A DNA stretch of 64,000 bases from an uncultured Desulfuromonas sp. (GTDB lineage: Bacteria; Desulfobacterota; Desulfuromonadia; Desulfuromonadales; Desulfuromonadaceae): assembly GCF_963666745.1 (NCBI RefSeq), contig NZ_OY762961.1:422001-486000 (forward strand). Direction: 5' to 3'. Under the pieces are notes generated by a model. The model ran no database searches. It saw only the letters and a list, made by a program, of their open reading frames with translations, and was not told the DNA's origin. The position numbers and the translations under genes were made by a program. Each line of letters begins with the position of its first letter. Within the stretch, counting starts at the first letter, position 1. This document shows, one piece after another, positions 1-10,494 of this stretch.

Positions 1-1032
<1,032 letters not shown>

Positions 1033-2964
1033 ATGCTGGACTTGATTCGTAAAAAGCAGAAAACCACAATTGTTAAAGTGGTTTTCTGGGTCATTATCGC
1101 AACGTTTATTGGGACTATTTTCCTCGTTTGGGGTAAGGGCCGCGATCAACAGCGTGACATTTCGGTGGCGGCACAGGTCAATGGCCGGGATATCAGCTTC
1201 GAAGACTTCCGCACCACCTATAGTAATATGTATAACCTTTATCGGAATCTCTACGGCAAGAATTTTACGCCGGAACTGGAGCGTCAACTTCAACTGACCC
1301 GTCAGTCTCTCGATACCCTGATTGACCAGACGCTGTTGCTTGATGAAGCGGATCGTCTCAATCTTTCGGTCAGCGATGATCAGCTGGTCCAGGCCATTGC
1401 CGAGATTCCTTCCTTTCAGGTCGATGGTGTCTTCAATAAAGAGCAATACCTTGCTGTTCTCGGTTACCAGCGTCTGACTCCGGAGGTGTTTGAGCAGATG
1501 CAGAAACGGCAAATGCTGGTCAATCTTACCCGCGAGCAAATCAAAAGTGCTGCCGTGGTCACGGATGAAGATGTCGCCAATGAATATCGTCGTCAGAACG
1601 AAAAGGTCAATCTGAGTTATGTGGCTTTTTCTGCCGGACAATTCATGGATAAAGTCGAGGTGACCGATGAAGCTCTGACCGCTTACTATGAGGAACATCA
1701 GGAAGATTTCCGGGTGCCCGAGCAGGTTGCTCTGAGTGTTGTGACCCTGAATGCCGATGATTATGTCGATCAGGTGGTTCTCGAAGAAGATGCAGTCCAG
1801 CATTATTATGATCGCCATCTTGCCGAATATGAGATTCAGGAACAGATGTCTGCATCCCATATTCTGATCGCTGTTGACGAAAAAGCCAGTGAAGAAGAGC
1901 GGGAGACCAAGAAAGCCCTGGCCGAAGAAGTTCTTGAAAAAGCCCGCAAGGGGGATTTCGCCAAACTGGCAGAGCAATACTCTGACGATAAGGCTTCGGC
2001 CAAGAAGGGCGGAGACTTAGGTTCTTTTAAGCGGGGTGTTATGGTGCCTCCGTTTGAGGCTGCTGCATTTGCTCTCGAGAAAGACGCGTTGAGCCCCGTG
2101 GTTGAAACCCGTTTCGGCTATCATATTATTAAAGGCGGCGAGCATGTTGAAGCCGGATTTACCCCCTTGGCCGACGTGCGCGACAAGGTTGAAAAACAGT
2201 TGCGCGAGGAAGAGGCGCGTAAGCTTGCTTATGAAAAAGCCATGGACGCCTACAATCTCAATCGCAAAGAAAATGATTTCGCTGCTGCGGCTAAAATGCT
2301 TGATACTGTTGCGGTTGAAACCGGCCTGTTCTCTCGTGGTAAGGCGATTCCTTCAGTCGGTGCCAATGCTGATTTGACCAATAAGGCTTTTGCTGGACAA
2401 AGTGGTGAAATTCTGGCTCCGGTTAACACCTCCCGTGGTGTTATTCTTGCCGCTGTAACGGAAAAAATCGCCAGCCATATCCCGGAGTTTTCCAATGTTA
2501 AAGCCGCTGTGACACAAGCCTATAAAAGTCAACAAGCTGCCCTGCTGGCTGAGCAGGCTGCTGAGCAGGCGCTGGCAAAAGTTCAGGAAGGTGCTAAGCT
2601 CGAATCGATTGCCGGTAAATCGCAGCGCGTGACGGAAACCGGTCTGTTTGGCCGTGATCGTCGAGACTTTATCCCGACACTCGGTCGCGTGCCGGAACTG
2701 GTTGAGGCTGCGTTTAATCTGACGATTAAAGAACCCGTTGCCAAACAACTGTTCACCGCCGGACCCAATTTCCTGGTTGTTCGTCTCAAGCAGTTGCAGC
2801 CAGCAGATCCGGAAGGGTTGACAGCAGAAGAATCTGAGCGCCTGCAGCAAACCGTCCTGAAAAATAAGCAGGATGAACTTCTGCAAGCTAAATTGGATGA
2901 ACTTAAACAATCTGCCGAGGTGACGATCAACCCGGCAATCCTGCGTTCAATGGAAGGAAACTAA
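1033..2964 (+). CDS. ppiD: PpiD-like peptidyl-prolyl isomerase / periplasmic folding chaperone
   Basis: Membrane-anchored SurA/PpiD-type chaperone (643 aa) that should help fold exported proteins in the periplasm. A short cytoplasmic N-terminus ([12 protein letters not shown]) leads into one membrane helix at about residues 13-33, followed by a SurA_N-like helical region. A parvulin-type rotamase domain spans about residues 270-372 ([40 protein letters not shown]). A second degenerate rotamase-like region and a charged helical tail follow. The start at 1033 was chosen because AGGAGA lies 9-14 nt upstream and the protein then begins as PpiD does. purC starts 2 nt after the stop, so the two are probably co-transcribed. 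Confidence 0.92.
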   Translation: MLDLIRKKQKTTIVKVVFWVIIATFIGTIFLVWGKGRDQQRDISVAAQVNGRDISFEDFRTTYSNMYNLYRNLYGKNFTPELERQLQLTRQSLDTLIDQTLLLDEADRLNLSVSDDQLVQAIAEIPSFQVDGVFNKEQYLAVLGYQRLTPEVFEQMQKRQMLVNLTREQIKSAAVVTDEDVANEYRRQNEKVNLSYVAFSAGQFMDKVEVTDEALTAYYEEHQEDFRVPEQVALSVVTLNADDYVDQVVLEEDAVQHYYDRHLAEYEIQEQMSASHILIAVDEKASEEERETKKALAEEVLEKARKGDFAKLAEQYSDDKASAKKGGDLGSFKRGVMVPPFEAAAFALEKDALSPVVETRFGYHIIKGGEHVEAGFTPLADVRDKVEKQLREEEARKLAYEKAMDAYNLNRKENDFAAAAKMLDTVAVETGLFSRGKAIPSVGANADLTNKAFAGQSGEILAPVNTSRGVILAAVTEKIASHIPEFSNVKAAVTQAYKSQQAALLAEQAAEQALAKVQEGAKLESIAGKSQRVTETGLFGRDRRDFIPTLGRVPELVEAAFNLTIKEPVAKQLFTAGPNFLVVRLKQLQPADPEGLTAEESERLQQTVLKNKQDELLQAKLDELKQSAEVTINPAILRSMEGN

Positions 2965-2966
2965 TC

Positions 2967-3905
2967 ATGACTCCGATCGTAATGCAGAGCAGCTGCCCCG
3001 ATCTCAAACTGGTCAATCAAGGAAAAGTCCGTGACATTTATGATGTCGGGGAATACCTGCTGATCGTCACCAGTGACCGGATTTCGGCTTTTGACGTTAT
3101 CATGAACGAAGGCATTCCGCAAAAGGGGTATGTGCTGACGGAGATCTCTAAATTCTGGTTCGACAAGATGACGGATATCATCCCCAACCATATTGTCAGC
3201 ACCAATGTTGATGAGTTTCCTGCCGAAACGCACAAATATCGTGATCAGCTCGAAGGACGCAGCATGCTGGTAAAAAAAGCTGAGCCTCTGCCGGTTGAGT
3301 GTATTGTGCGTGGCTATATTTCCGGTTCCGGCTGGAAAGATTATCAGAAAACCGGTGCAATCTGTGGCATTCCCCTGCCGGAAGGTCTTAAGGAGAGCGA
3401 CAAATTGCCTGAGGTGATCTTCACGCCGTCAACCAAGGCGGAACTTGGTGAGCATGACGAGAACATCCCGTTCTCCAAAGTTGAGGAACTCTGCGGTAAA
3501 GATCTGGCTGCCAAAGTGCGTGACACCACGATTGCCATTTACGAGCGTGCCCGCGACATTGCCAACGAAAAAGGCATCATCATTGCGGATACCAAGTTCG
3601 AATTCGGTATGCTTGACGGTGAGCTGATCTGGATCGACGAGGCCCTGACTCCCGATTCTTCGCGGTTCTGGCCGAAAGATCAGTATCAGCCGGGTGGTCC
3701 GCAGCCCAGTTTTGACAAGCAGTTCCTGCGTGACTATCTCGAAACCCTCGATTGGGGGAAATGCGCTCCAGCTCCTGATCTGCCGCAAGAGATTGTCGAT
3801 AAGACCGGCCAGAAATATATGGAAGCCCTGACCCGTCTGACTCAGCCGGTGACCCTCAATACCGCACCTTCCGGCTGTTGTGGTGGTGGCTGCGGCTGCT
3901 CCTAA
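2967..3905 (+). CDS. purC: SAICAR synthase (phosphoribosylaminoimidazole-succinocarboxamide synthase) with Cys-rich tail
   Basis: Catalyses ATP-dependent ligation of aspartate to CAIR to give SAICAR in de novo purine synthesis (cytoplasm). 312 aa. Family signatures are clear: [20 protein letters not shown] near the start, [32 protein letters not shown], and IADTKFEFG followed by [16 protein letters not shown], as in the longer bacterial/yeast-type PurC. The gene starts 2 nt after the PpiD stop, with GGAAGG upstream. The last 11 residues, [11 protein letters not shown], are unusual for the enzyme and resemble a metal-binding or cluster-binding tail (see findings). A purine permease lies just downstream. 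Confidence 0.95.
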   Translation: MTPIVMQSSCPDLKLVNQGKVRDIYDVGEYLLIVTSDRISAFDVIMNEGIPQKGYVLTEISKFWFDKMTDIIPNHIVSTNVDEFPAETHKYRDQLEGRSMLVKKAEPLPVECIVRGYISGSGWKDYQKTGAICGIPLPEGLKESDKLPEVIFTPSTKAELGEHDENIPFSKVEELCGKDLAAKVRDTTIAIYERARDIANEKGIIIADTKFEFGMLDGELIWIDEALTPDSSRFWPKDQYQPGGPQPSFDKQFLRDYLETLDWGKCAPAPDLPQEIVDKTGQKYMEALTRLTQPVTLNTAPSGCCGGGCGCS

Positions 3906-3932
3906 TCGCACTGATTCCATAAAAAGAACCAG

Positions 3933-3958
3933 ACAAGGGTGCCATTGTGCACCCTTGT
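3933..3958 (+). terminator. Hairpin after purC, possible terminator
   Basis: Perfect 10-bp stem ACAAGGGTGC / GCACCCTTGT with a 6-nt loop, 28 nt after the purC stop. There is no strong T-run after it, so it may be a weak terminator or an attenuator-like or RNA-stabilising hairpin ahead of the permease gene. Confidence 0.5.
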
Positions 3959-3999
3959 TGCATTTCAGCACACGATGTTTGACCCTTCTGGAGAATGTC

Positions 4000-5298
4000 A
4001 TGACTGAACGACTGGATCGCCTGTTTCACCTCCACGAGCGCGGCACGGATATCCGTACGGAACTCATTGCCGGCATGACCACCTTTCTTACGGCGTCCTA
4101 TATCATTTTTGTCCATCCGGCCATGCTCGCAGAAACCGGCATGGACCGTGGTGCCCTGACCACGGTCACCTGTCTCGTTGCGGCGCTGGCGACCTTGCTG
4201 GTGGCCATCTATGCCAACGCACCATTGATGATGGCACCGGGCATGGGGCTGAATGCGTTTTTTACCTATGGATTGGTCATGGGGCAGGGTGTCGCCTGGC
4301 AAACGGGCCTAGGGGTGGTTTTTTTGTCTGGCGTGGTGTTTCTCCTGCTCAGTTGGCTGGGCGTGCGTCAGCACATCGTTCGCGCGATACCCGTGTCATT
4401 ACAAATTGCTGCCGGAGTTGGGATCGGGCTGTTTATCGCCTTTATTGGCCTGCAGAATCTTGGTCTGATTGTTAAGAGCCCGGCGACAATGGTCCAACTG
4501 GGACACTTCTCTACAGGAACCAGTATCGGCCTGCTTGGCTTACTGGTGATAATTCTGTTGGAGATTAAACAGGTGCGGGGGGCCATGCTCATCGGCATTG
4601 CCGTCGCAACGGTTGTTGCCATGCTGGTTGGCCAGGTGCCTTTTCCTCATCAACTGATTTCATTGCCTCCCACCCCGGCACCGCTGATGTTTAAGTTGGA
4701 TCTGGTTTCTGCGTTGTCGGTCTCCCTGTGGTCGAGCGTCTTCTCTTTTATGTTTGTCGATCTGTTTGACAGCCTGGGTACCCTGGTGTCGGTCTGTCGC
4801 GATGCGCAGTTGCTCGACAAGCAACACGGCCGTGTCTCCCTGATCTCACGCTTGCTCAATGCCGATGCGTTGGCAACTATCGGCGGCGCATTGCTCGGTA
4901 CCAGTACCACAACTACATTTATCGAGTCGGGCAGTGGCGTTAGCGAAGGGGGTCGTTCGGGATTAACGGCCGTGACGACCGCAGCCATGTTTCTATTGGC
5001 GTTATTCTTTACCCCGCTTATCGCCATAGTTCCGCCCTATGCAACCGCTCCGGCATTGATTGTAGTAGGGCTGTTGATGATGCGTCATGTCACCCAGATT
5101 CCATTTAACGATCTTCAACACGGTGCTCCGGCATTTTTGACAATTATGATGATTCCGCTGGGGTACAACATCTCCATCGGACTCTCTTTCGGGTTTATCA
5201 GTTATGTTTTATTGCAGTTGATACTCGGTCAGATTCGTCAGTGCAGCCCAACACTGATTGTTATTGCCATCCTCTCTGCCATGAGTTTGATGCTGTAA
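4000..5298 (+). CDS. NCS2-family (AzgA-type) purine permease
   Basis: Polytopic inner-membrane permease (432 aa), probably a proton-coupled adenine/guanine/hypoxanthine importer. AzgA-subfamily signatures are GMTTFLTASYIIFVHP at about residues 25-40, APGMGLNAFF in the third helix region, and GTSTTTTFIESGSGVSEGG near residue 295. Many hydrophobic segments cover the full length. The ATG at 4000 has TCTGGAGA upstream; a longer frame from 3880 runs back through the purC terminator-like hairpin and was discarded. Lying next to purC suggests joint use in purine supply, possibly under common purine control, but no PurR site or purine riboswitch was recognised. Confidence 0.9.
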   Translation: MTERLDRLFHLHERGTDIRTELIAGMTTFLTASYIIFVHPAMLAETGMDRGALTTVTCLVAALATLLVAIYANAPLMMAPGMGLNAFFTYGLVMGQGVAWQTGLGVVFLSGVVFLLLSWLGVRQHIVRAIPVSLQIAAGVGIGLFIAFIGLQNLGLIVKSPATMVQLGHFSTGTSIGLLGLLVIILLEIKQVRGAMLIGIAVATVVAMLVGQVPFPHQLISLPPTPAPLMFKLDLVSALSVSLWSSVFSFMFVDLFDSLGTLVSVCRDAQLLDKQHGRVSLISRLLNADALATIGGALLGTSTTTTFIESGSGVSEGGRSGLTAVTTAAMFLLALFFTPLIAIVPPYATAPALIVVGLLMMRHVTQIPFNDLQHGAPAFLTIMMIPLGYNISIGLSFGFISYVLLQLILGQIRQCSPTLIVIAILSAMSLML

Positions 5299-5410
5299 CT
5301 TGGTTCTGATTAAGCGAGTGGATCTGGAATTGTTTTTTGTCTGCTTTTTGGGGAACCCAAAAGAATAGATAAAAAAGTTAAGAACAAAGTGAGTTTGTCA
5401 AAGAAATGCG

Positions 5411-5440
5411 TTGACAGGCAGTTGCCGCCTTTGATATAAA
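5411..5440 (+). promoter_or_regulatory. Sigma-70-type promoter of tRNA-Ala
   Basis: TTGACA (5411-5416) and TATAAA (5435-5440) are separated by 18 bp and place transcription start about 8 nt before the tRNA. This is the expected arrangement for a single tRNA gene. Confidence 0.75.
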
Positions 5441-5454
5441 CGCCTTCGTCTTAT

Positions 5455-5530
<76 letters not shown>

Positions 5531-5540
5531 TAAAAAAATT

Positions 5541-5573
5541 AAAGGGTTACGTCAAACGACGTAACCCTTTTTG
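5541..5573 (+). terminator. Rho-independent terminator after tRNA-Ala
   Basis: AAAGGGTTACGTC, loop AAAC, GACGTAACCCTTT followed by T residues: a 13-bp perfect stem starting 10 nt after the tRNA. The A-rich left flank means it can also stop leftward transcription, although the leftward gene at 5629 ends short of it and reads towards it. Confidence 0.92.
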
Positions 5574-5628
5574 TTTATGCTCGGTTTGACTCTTGTCATC
5601 AAGGCAAATTCTCGTCGCTCTCTCGTGA

Positions 5629-6948
5629 TCAGTTTTCTAATCCTAGTCCTGGTAGGGCGTCGAGCATCATGCCGTCGTCCGTTCCATTTAATTGAAAACC
5701 GACGACGTCCTGGTCTGCTGTGAACTTGATGTAGGTCGCAGACGAAATGTCCGTGGCGAAGAAGTTTTCCGCCACATCGACTTTTTTGCCATAGCTATGC
5801 AACGCAACGTTGGCAACGCCGACGATTGCACCGGTCGATGTTTTGGCCTGAAGTGTGACATTGGCCGGGGCAGTGGACGTATTGACGAAGGCGATGCCTG
5901 TCCAGCCCTGGTCTTCAAGCTTGGCAAAAATCCCTTCACTTGTGTCAATGTCAACGGCACTGTATCCGGCAAGTTTTTTGCCATCATGGGTGCCGAACAG
6001 CTCAAAGCCGGTCACGGGAGCAGAACCTTCAACTTTAAACCAAGTTGTCCCCTCGGGAAGATTAAGTGTTGCTGCCGTCCCGATGTATTTCCCTTTTGCT
6101 GCAACAGTCACGGGAAAGCTCGTCAATGAGGTTCCGATGTCATTATAGGCGGTGACCGTCAGGGTGACGTTGGAATTCCCCGGATTGTACGACACGATAC
6201 CGGTCCACCAATCATTATCGCTGGCGATGTGCGGGTAATATAATGAGCTGTCCGTCTCGTTGCTGAGCAAGACACCACTCAGGTAGTAGTTACCAGTACC
6301 CGCTTGACTACCGAACAGTTCCAGGCCGATGACCCCGTCGGCGTTAGTGATCACAGCAGATTCTACCTCATTGGCGGCTACGCTCGGAAAGCTGCCCTGG
6401 ATTGTGCCAGCCCAATGTTGACCGGCTTGCAGAGTCAATGTCTCAACACTGCCATTACTAAAGGTGATCGTTACTGTTTTTGCCGTATTTGTGGTGTTGA
6501 GCAATGCCAGCCCGGTCCACCAGTTCTGATCCGAGGCGATATGCGTGACATAAAGGTCACCCGTGTTGACACTTGACACCGCAGGGACGGCAACACGGTT
6601 AAGACCCGGTTGATAGAATTTTTCATAGCCGCTACAGGTGTCTCTGTTGGTTTCAAAAATCATGTTGGTGATAAGAGTTGGTGTCGTGAAATCTTCACCG
6701 ACCACAAACTGAATGCTGCCACCACCCAGCAGCTCAACCTCTTTTGATTGAACCTGAACACCGGAGTCGCTGTAGGCGTAAAGCGTTCCCGACATGGACG
6801 TGGTTCCGGTGTTGATGATGCCGACTTCAGTTTCCCACTCGGCATTGCTGGCAATGTGCGGGAAATAGAGTTCTAAAGCCATCGCAGTGGAGGCAAGCGA
6901 TAACAAAGTCAGTAGCGTAAATGAAATAACGGAAAACGCACGGCGCAT
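5629..6948 (-). CDS. Secreted protein of four ~105-residue beta-rich repeats
   Basis: Unrecognised exported protein (439 aa). A signal peptide occupies residues 1-24 (MRRAFSVISFTLL...TAMA). Four imperfect repeats follow, starting near residues 27, 132, 238 and 340. The first three open with L-Y-x-x-H-I-A-S-(D/N)-x-x-W and the last with a degenerate IFAKLEDQGWTG; each then reads (G/A)-(I/L)-x-N and V-T-(L/V) strands, suggesting repeated Ig-like or beta-sandwich domains at the cell surface or outside. The ATG at 6948 has an excellent AAAGGAGGG site; an upstream in-frame extension to 7044 lacks one. The gene is monocistronic. A role in surface structure or adhesion is only a guess. Confidence 0.82.
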   Translation of the reverse strand: MRRAFSVISFTLLTLLSLASTAMALELYFPHIASNAEWETEVGIINTGTTSMSGTLYAYSDSGVQVQSKEVELLGGGSIQFVVGEDFTTPTLITNMIFETNRDTCSGYEKFYQPGLNRVAVPAVSSVNTGDLYVTHIASDQNWWTGLALLNTTNTAKTVTITFSNGSVETLTLQAGQHWAGTIQGSFPSVAANEVESAVITNADGVIGLELFGSQAGTGNYYLSGVLLSNETDSSLYYPHIASDNDWWTGIVSYNPGNSNVTLTVTAYNDIGTSLTSFPVTVAAKGKYIGTAATLNLPEGTTWFKVEGSAPVTGFELFGTHDGKKLAGYSAVDIDTSEGIFAKLEDQGWTGIAFVNTSTAPANVTLQAKTSTGAIVGVANVALHSYGKKVDVAENFFATDISSATYIKFTADQDVVGFQLNGTDDGMMLDALPGLGLEN

Positions 6949-7102
6949 GACGTTCCCTCCTTTGAAGGGGGTGGTGAAGGTTAAAACGATAAAAATATAA
7001 TTAAGATTGACATATAGTGTGCCGGGAGACTGTCCACTCGTCAAGGGCTCAGGAACTTTTACCGATTATAATTTTGATTGTATGAGTTTTTTGCAGAGAA
7101 AA

Positions 7103-7141
7103 AAGAAAAAGGGCTCACGGCAAACGCTGTGAGCCCTTTTG
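7103..7141 (-). terminator. Rho-independent terminator of rubrerythrin
   Basis: Leftward reading gives AAAAGGGCTCACAGC, loop, GCCGTGAGCCC followed by TTTTTCTTTT, about 20 nt after the rubrerythrin stop. Confidence 0.88.
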
Positions 7142-7161
7142 GATGCGCTTTGGAACTGCGG

Positions 7162-7662
7162 TTAGTCAAGCTGACAAAAAGCACTACCTTTCGCGCCACA
7201 GACCGGGCATTTCTCTGGGGCCGAACCAAGTTCGATGTAGCCGCAGATTGGGCAGAGGTAGAAGTCGCTGATGTCCATGTCCTTGCCCGCTTTGACTGCT
7301 TCAAGAGCCTTGGCGTAGATCTGGGCATGAACTTCTTCGGCATCAACGGCAAATTTGAACATGGTTTTTGCCTTGTGACCGTCGGAGACGGCCTGCTCCA
7401 GCATTGGCGGATACATTTCAGTAAACTCATAAGTTTCACCATCAATCGCCGCCTGAAGGTTGTCGGCTGTGCTGGCAATCATATCCAGTGCCTTGAGGTG
7501 CCCTTCAGCATGAATACGTTCAGCTTCGGCCGTCGTCCGAAATAACTTGGCGATATTCTTGAATCCTTCTTTTTCTGCTTGTTTGGCAAAGGCACGATAT
7601 TTTTGGTTTGCCTGACTTTCGCCTGAGAATGCTTCTTTAAGATGTTCATTGGTTGTTGCCAT
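7162..7662 (-). CDS. rbr: Rubrerythrin
   Basis: Non-heme di-iron peroxidase (166 aa) that reduces hydrogen peroxide in the cytoplasm of anaerobes with electrons from rubredoxin or NADH-dependent reductases. The ferritin-like four-helix part carries the E-x-x-H pairs (AEAERIHAEGH and DAEEVHAQIY). The C-terminal rubredoxin-like Fe(SCys)4 knuckles are CPICG and CPVCG, about 16 residues apart. Length and order match short rubrerythrins. The ATG at 7662 has AAGGAGGT upstream. It is a single-gene unit with its own terminator. Confidence 0.95.
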   Translation of the reverse strand: MATTNEHLKEAFSGESQANQKYRAFAKQAEKEGFKNIAKLFRTTAEAERIHAEGHLKALDMIASTADNLQAAIDGETYEFTEMYPPMLEQAVSDGHKAKTMFKFAVDAEEVHAQIYAKALEAVKAGKDMDISDFYLCPICGYIELGSAPEKCPVCGAKGSAFCQLD

Positions 7663-8044
7663 TGTTACCTCCTTAAATGTCAGTGGGTAGAGCTTGCTTC
7701 GACAATGGTTTTCCAGGGCCGTTGATCTTGATCAGACAGATTACACCGAAAAAACGAAAACTGATCTACTTTTGCATTCTGTCAATAATAGGCAACGGAT
7801 GGTTGCATGCAAATAGTTTTTCAGAAAATAGCTCAGCTAATTTTTACTCTCTTTCTTTTGGCAGGTCTCTCGACTTCTGAATGTAGTGCCTTTGCCGTTA
7901 CTTCACGCCTTAGAAAATGGCATTTGTTTAACGCGAAATCGCTTGTTTGATGAATGGATTTAGAGATAGATTAGAATTTGACATTTATTGTTTGTTTGCT
8001 AATGAGTGCTGTGGGGTTGTCTTAATTTTTTTAGGGGATGCTGC
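7663..8044. other. Intergenic region between rubrerythrin and chemoreceptor genes
   Basis: 380 bp of AT-rich DNA between divergent genes, which must hold both promoters. A TTGACA at 7978-7983 could be the -35 of the chemoreceptor gene, but the matching -10 is poor. A 67-codon frame at 7677-7880 has no supporting features. Nothing else was recognised. Confidence 0.5.
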
Positions 8045-10306
8045 ATGAAAATCAGAACGAAAATCATTTTAACGTCATTGTCTCTGGTGCTGGTTACGGT
8101 CGTTTCTGTTTTGGGAATCGCCATGTATCAGAACAATATTCTCAGCCAGCGTGTCAGCGGCGAAATTGACAGTCTGGCGCGCAGAGAGGCGGCATGTATT
8201 TCGCAGGATGTCTACCTCATGTGCCGTTCTGCGCAGGAATCTGTACAGCTGATGGTGGATACCAGCCTTAATGTCGCCCGCGAAACCCTGACCTCTCTCG
8301 GCGGCGTTGCCTTGGATACCGACAGCGTGCAGTGGCAGGCGGTTAATCAATACACTAAGCAGCCTCAGGATGTATTGCTTCCGCGCATGATGGTTGGAGA
8401 CACTTGGCTGGGGCAAAACAACAAAGTTGATGTTGCCACCCCGGTTGTTGACAAAGTTCGAACGTTAGTTGGTGGCACCGTGACCATTTTTCAGCGGATG
8501 AATGAGCAGGGCGATATGTTGCGCGTTGCCACTAATGTGGTGAAAAAAAATGGCCAGAGAGCCGTTGGCACCTTCATCCCTCGCACCAATCCGGATGGCA
8601 AAAGTAATCCGGTGATTGCCAAAGTCCTTGCCGGCGAAACCTATCGCGGACGGGCCTTTGTTGTTGATGACTGGTACATCACCGCGTACGAGCCGATCTG
8701 GGATCCACAGCATTCCACCGTTATCGGCATTCTTTATGTCGGGGTGAAACAGGAGAATATCCAAAGCCTGCGTCACGGTATTCTCGACATTAAAGTTGGT
8801 CAAAGCGGCTATGTCTATGTTCTTGGTGGGCAGGGCGACCTGCAAGGGAGCTATATCATCTCCCAAAACGGCAAACGGGATAAAGAGAATATCCTTGATG
8901 TCAAGGACGCTGACGGTGTCTCCATTATCCGCACGATCATTGACACTGCCCTGGCACTGCCCGCACACAGTCGGGGAGAGATTCCGGTCGCTTTTGAGCA
9001 CTATAACTGGAAAGATGCCGGCAGCAGTGAAACACGCAGTAAGGTTGCCGCAATCACCTATTTCGCTCCGTGGGATTGGGTCATTGTGGCCGGATATTAT
9101 ACCGACGATTTTGCCGCATCACACAATCTAGTAAATGATGCTGTGGCAACCCAATTGCTGTGGATTATTTCCATTGCGAGCCTGATGGTTATTCTGTCCG
9201 TTGTCGGCAGTTACCTGCTGGCCAGCAGTGTCAGTCGTCCGCTGATTCTCACTGCCGCCATGATGACCGACCTTCAAAATGGGCAACTGGACAAACGGCT
9301 CAATCTCAAACGAAAAGATGAGATTGGCGACATGGCCGAGGTCGTTGATCAATTTGCCGACAACCTGCAGCAGGAGGTGGTCACCGCATTCGAAAAGCTC
9401 GCTAGTGGTGATTTTACCTTTAAGGCCCAAGGGGTGATCGCTATCCCCCTTGCCCAGGCCAATGCGGCCATGAATGAAACCATGGCCCAGATCCGGGCTT
9501 TTGGTGAACAAATTGCTTCCGGCAGTAATCAGATTTCCGATACCAGCCAGGCCCTGTCGCAAGGGGCTACGGAGCAGGCCAGTAGCCTCGAAGAAATTGC
9601 CGCCTCGCTCAACGAAAGTTCGGCGCAAACCACGGCCAATGCAGAAAACGCTTCAGTGGCGAATCAGCTGACAACTTCGGCAAAAAAAGCGGGTGAAACC
9701 GGCAGTCGACATATGGAGCACATGGTCCAGGCCATGAATGACATTAATGCCTCTGGTGAACAGATTGGTAAAATCATCAAGACCATTGATGAAATTGCCT
9801 TTCAGACCAATTTGCTGGCACTCAATGCTGCCGTCGAAGCGGCCCGTGCCGGACAGCACGGTAAAGGCTTTGCCGTTGTTGCTGAAGAGGTGCGCAACCT
9901 TGCAGCGCGCAGTGCCAAAGCTGCTCAAGAAACGGCAGCTCTTATTGAGGGAAGTGTCGAAAAAACGTCCAACGGCACCCAGATCGCTTCCCAAACAGCA
10001 AAGGCTTTACAGGAGATGGTGGAAGAGATCAGCAAAGTTTCCGACCTCGTTGGTGAGATTGCTACGGCAAGCCAGGAACAAGCCCAAGGAATTTCGCAAA
10101 TTAACATCGGCGTGAGCCAGATTGATGCCGTCACTCAGCAGAATACTGCCAGCGCAGAACAAAGTGCTGCCGCTGCCGAGCAGCTCAGCAGTCAGGCCGA
10201 GCAACTGCGCACGATGTTAAGCCGTTTTACCCTGGAATCCTCCCCTTCGACATTCACTCCTGCACCTTCCACAGAACCGCCTTTGGAAATTGGTTGGGGG
10301 GAGTAA
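8045..10306 (+). CDS. Methyl-accepting chemotaxis protein with periplasmic Cache domain
   Basis: Transmembrane chemoreceptor (753 aa) that passes a periplasmic ligand signal to CheA/CheW. TM1 is at about residues 8-28. The long periplasmic part resembles the Cache_3-Cache_2 fusion type, with paired half-sites ending in [19 protein letters not shown] and [26 protein letters not shown]2 lies near 372-393, with a HAMP domain to about 447. The methylation and signalling helices contain the invariant hairpin tip [20 protein letters not shown] near residue 581. The tail ends in GWGE with no clear CheR/CheB-tethering pentapeptide. The ATG at 8045 has AGGGG about 7 nt upstream. No che genes are adjacent, so the ligand is unknown. 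Confidence 0.93.
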   Translation: MKIRTKIILTSLSLVLVTVVSVLGIAMYQNNILSQRVSGEIDSLARREAACISQDVYLMCRSAQESVQLMVDTSLNVARETLTSLGGVALDTDSVQWQAVNQYTKQPQDVLLPRMMVGDTWLGQNNKVDVATPVVDKVRTLVGGTVTIFQRMNEQGDMLRVATNVVKKNGQRAVGTFIPRTNPDGKSNPVIAKVLAGETYRGRAFVVDDWYITAYEPIWDPQHSTVIGILYVGVKQENIQSLRHGILDIKVGQSGYVYVLGGQGDLQGSYIISQNGKRDKENILDVKDADGVSIIRTIIDTALALPAHSRGEIPVAFEHYNWKDAGSSETRSKVAAITYFAPWDWVIVAGYYTDDFAASHNLVNDAVATQLLWIISIASLMVILSVVGSYLLASSVSRPLILTAAMMTDLQNGQLDKRLNLKRKDEIGDMAEVVDQFADNLQQEVVTAFEKLASGDFTFKAQGVIAIPLAQANAAMNETMAQIRAFGEQIASGSNQISDTSQALSQGATEQASSLEEIAASLNESSAQTTANAENASVANQLTTSAKKAGETGSRHMEHMVQAMNDINASGEQIGKIIKTIDEIAFQTNLLALNAAVEAARAGQHGKGFAVVAEEVRNLAARSAKAAQETAALIEGSVEKTSNGTQIASQTAKALQEMVEEISKVSDLVGEIATASQEQAQGISQINIGVSQIDAVTQQNTASAEQSAAAAEQLSSQAEQLRTMLSRFTLESSPSTFTPAPSTEPPLEIGWGE

Positions 10307-10338
10307 CCTGATCCGCCTGTGTTGGATGTCATTTTCTG

Positions 10339-10372
10339 ACAATGGACTGAGGATCCGGCCTCAGTCCATTGT
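10339..10372. terminator. Bidirectional hairpin between convergent genes
   Basis: Perfect 14-bp stem ACAATGGACTGAGG / CCTCAGTCCATTGT with a 6-nt loop, lying between the chemoreceptor and the convergent efflux-pump gene. There is no T-run, so termination is inferred from position and stem strength. Confidence 0.6.
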
Positions 10373-10494
10373 CGTGTCGTAGAGCCGGGGCACTTTCTGT
10401 TGTTGTATCCCACGCGGTTTGCTTTCAGTTAAACTGCTAATTCCCTTAATGGAAAATTTACATTGACTGGCAAATTCTCTTATTGAGAACGGTC

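Noticed and set aside
7677-7880. 67-codon frame upstream of the chemoreceptor
   Set aside because: No ribosome-binding site or family similarity; lies in a promoter region.
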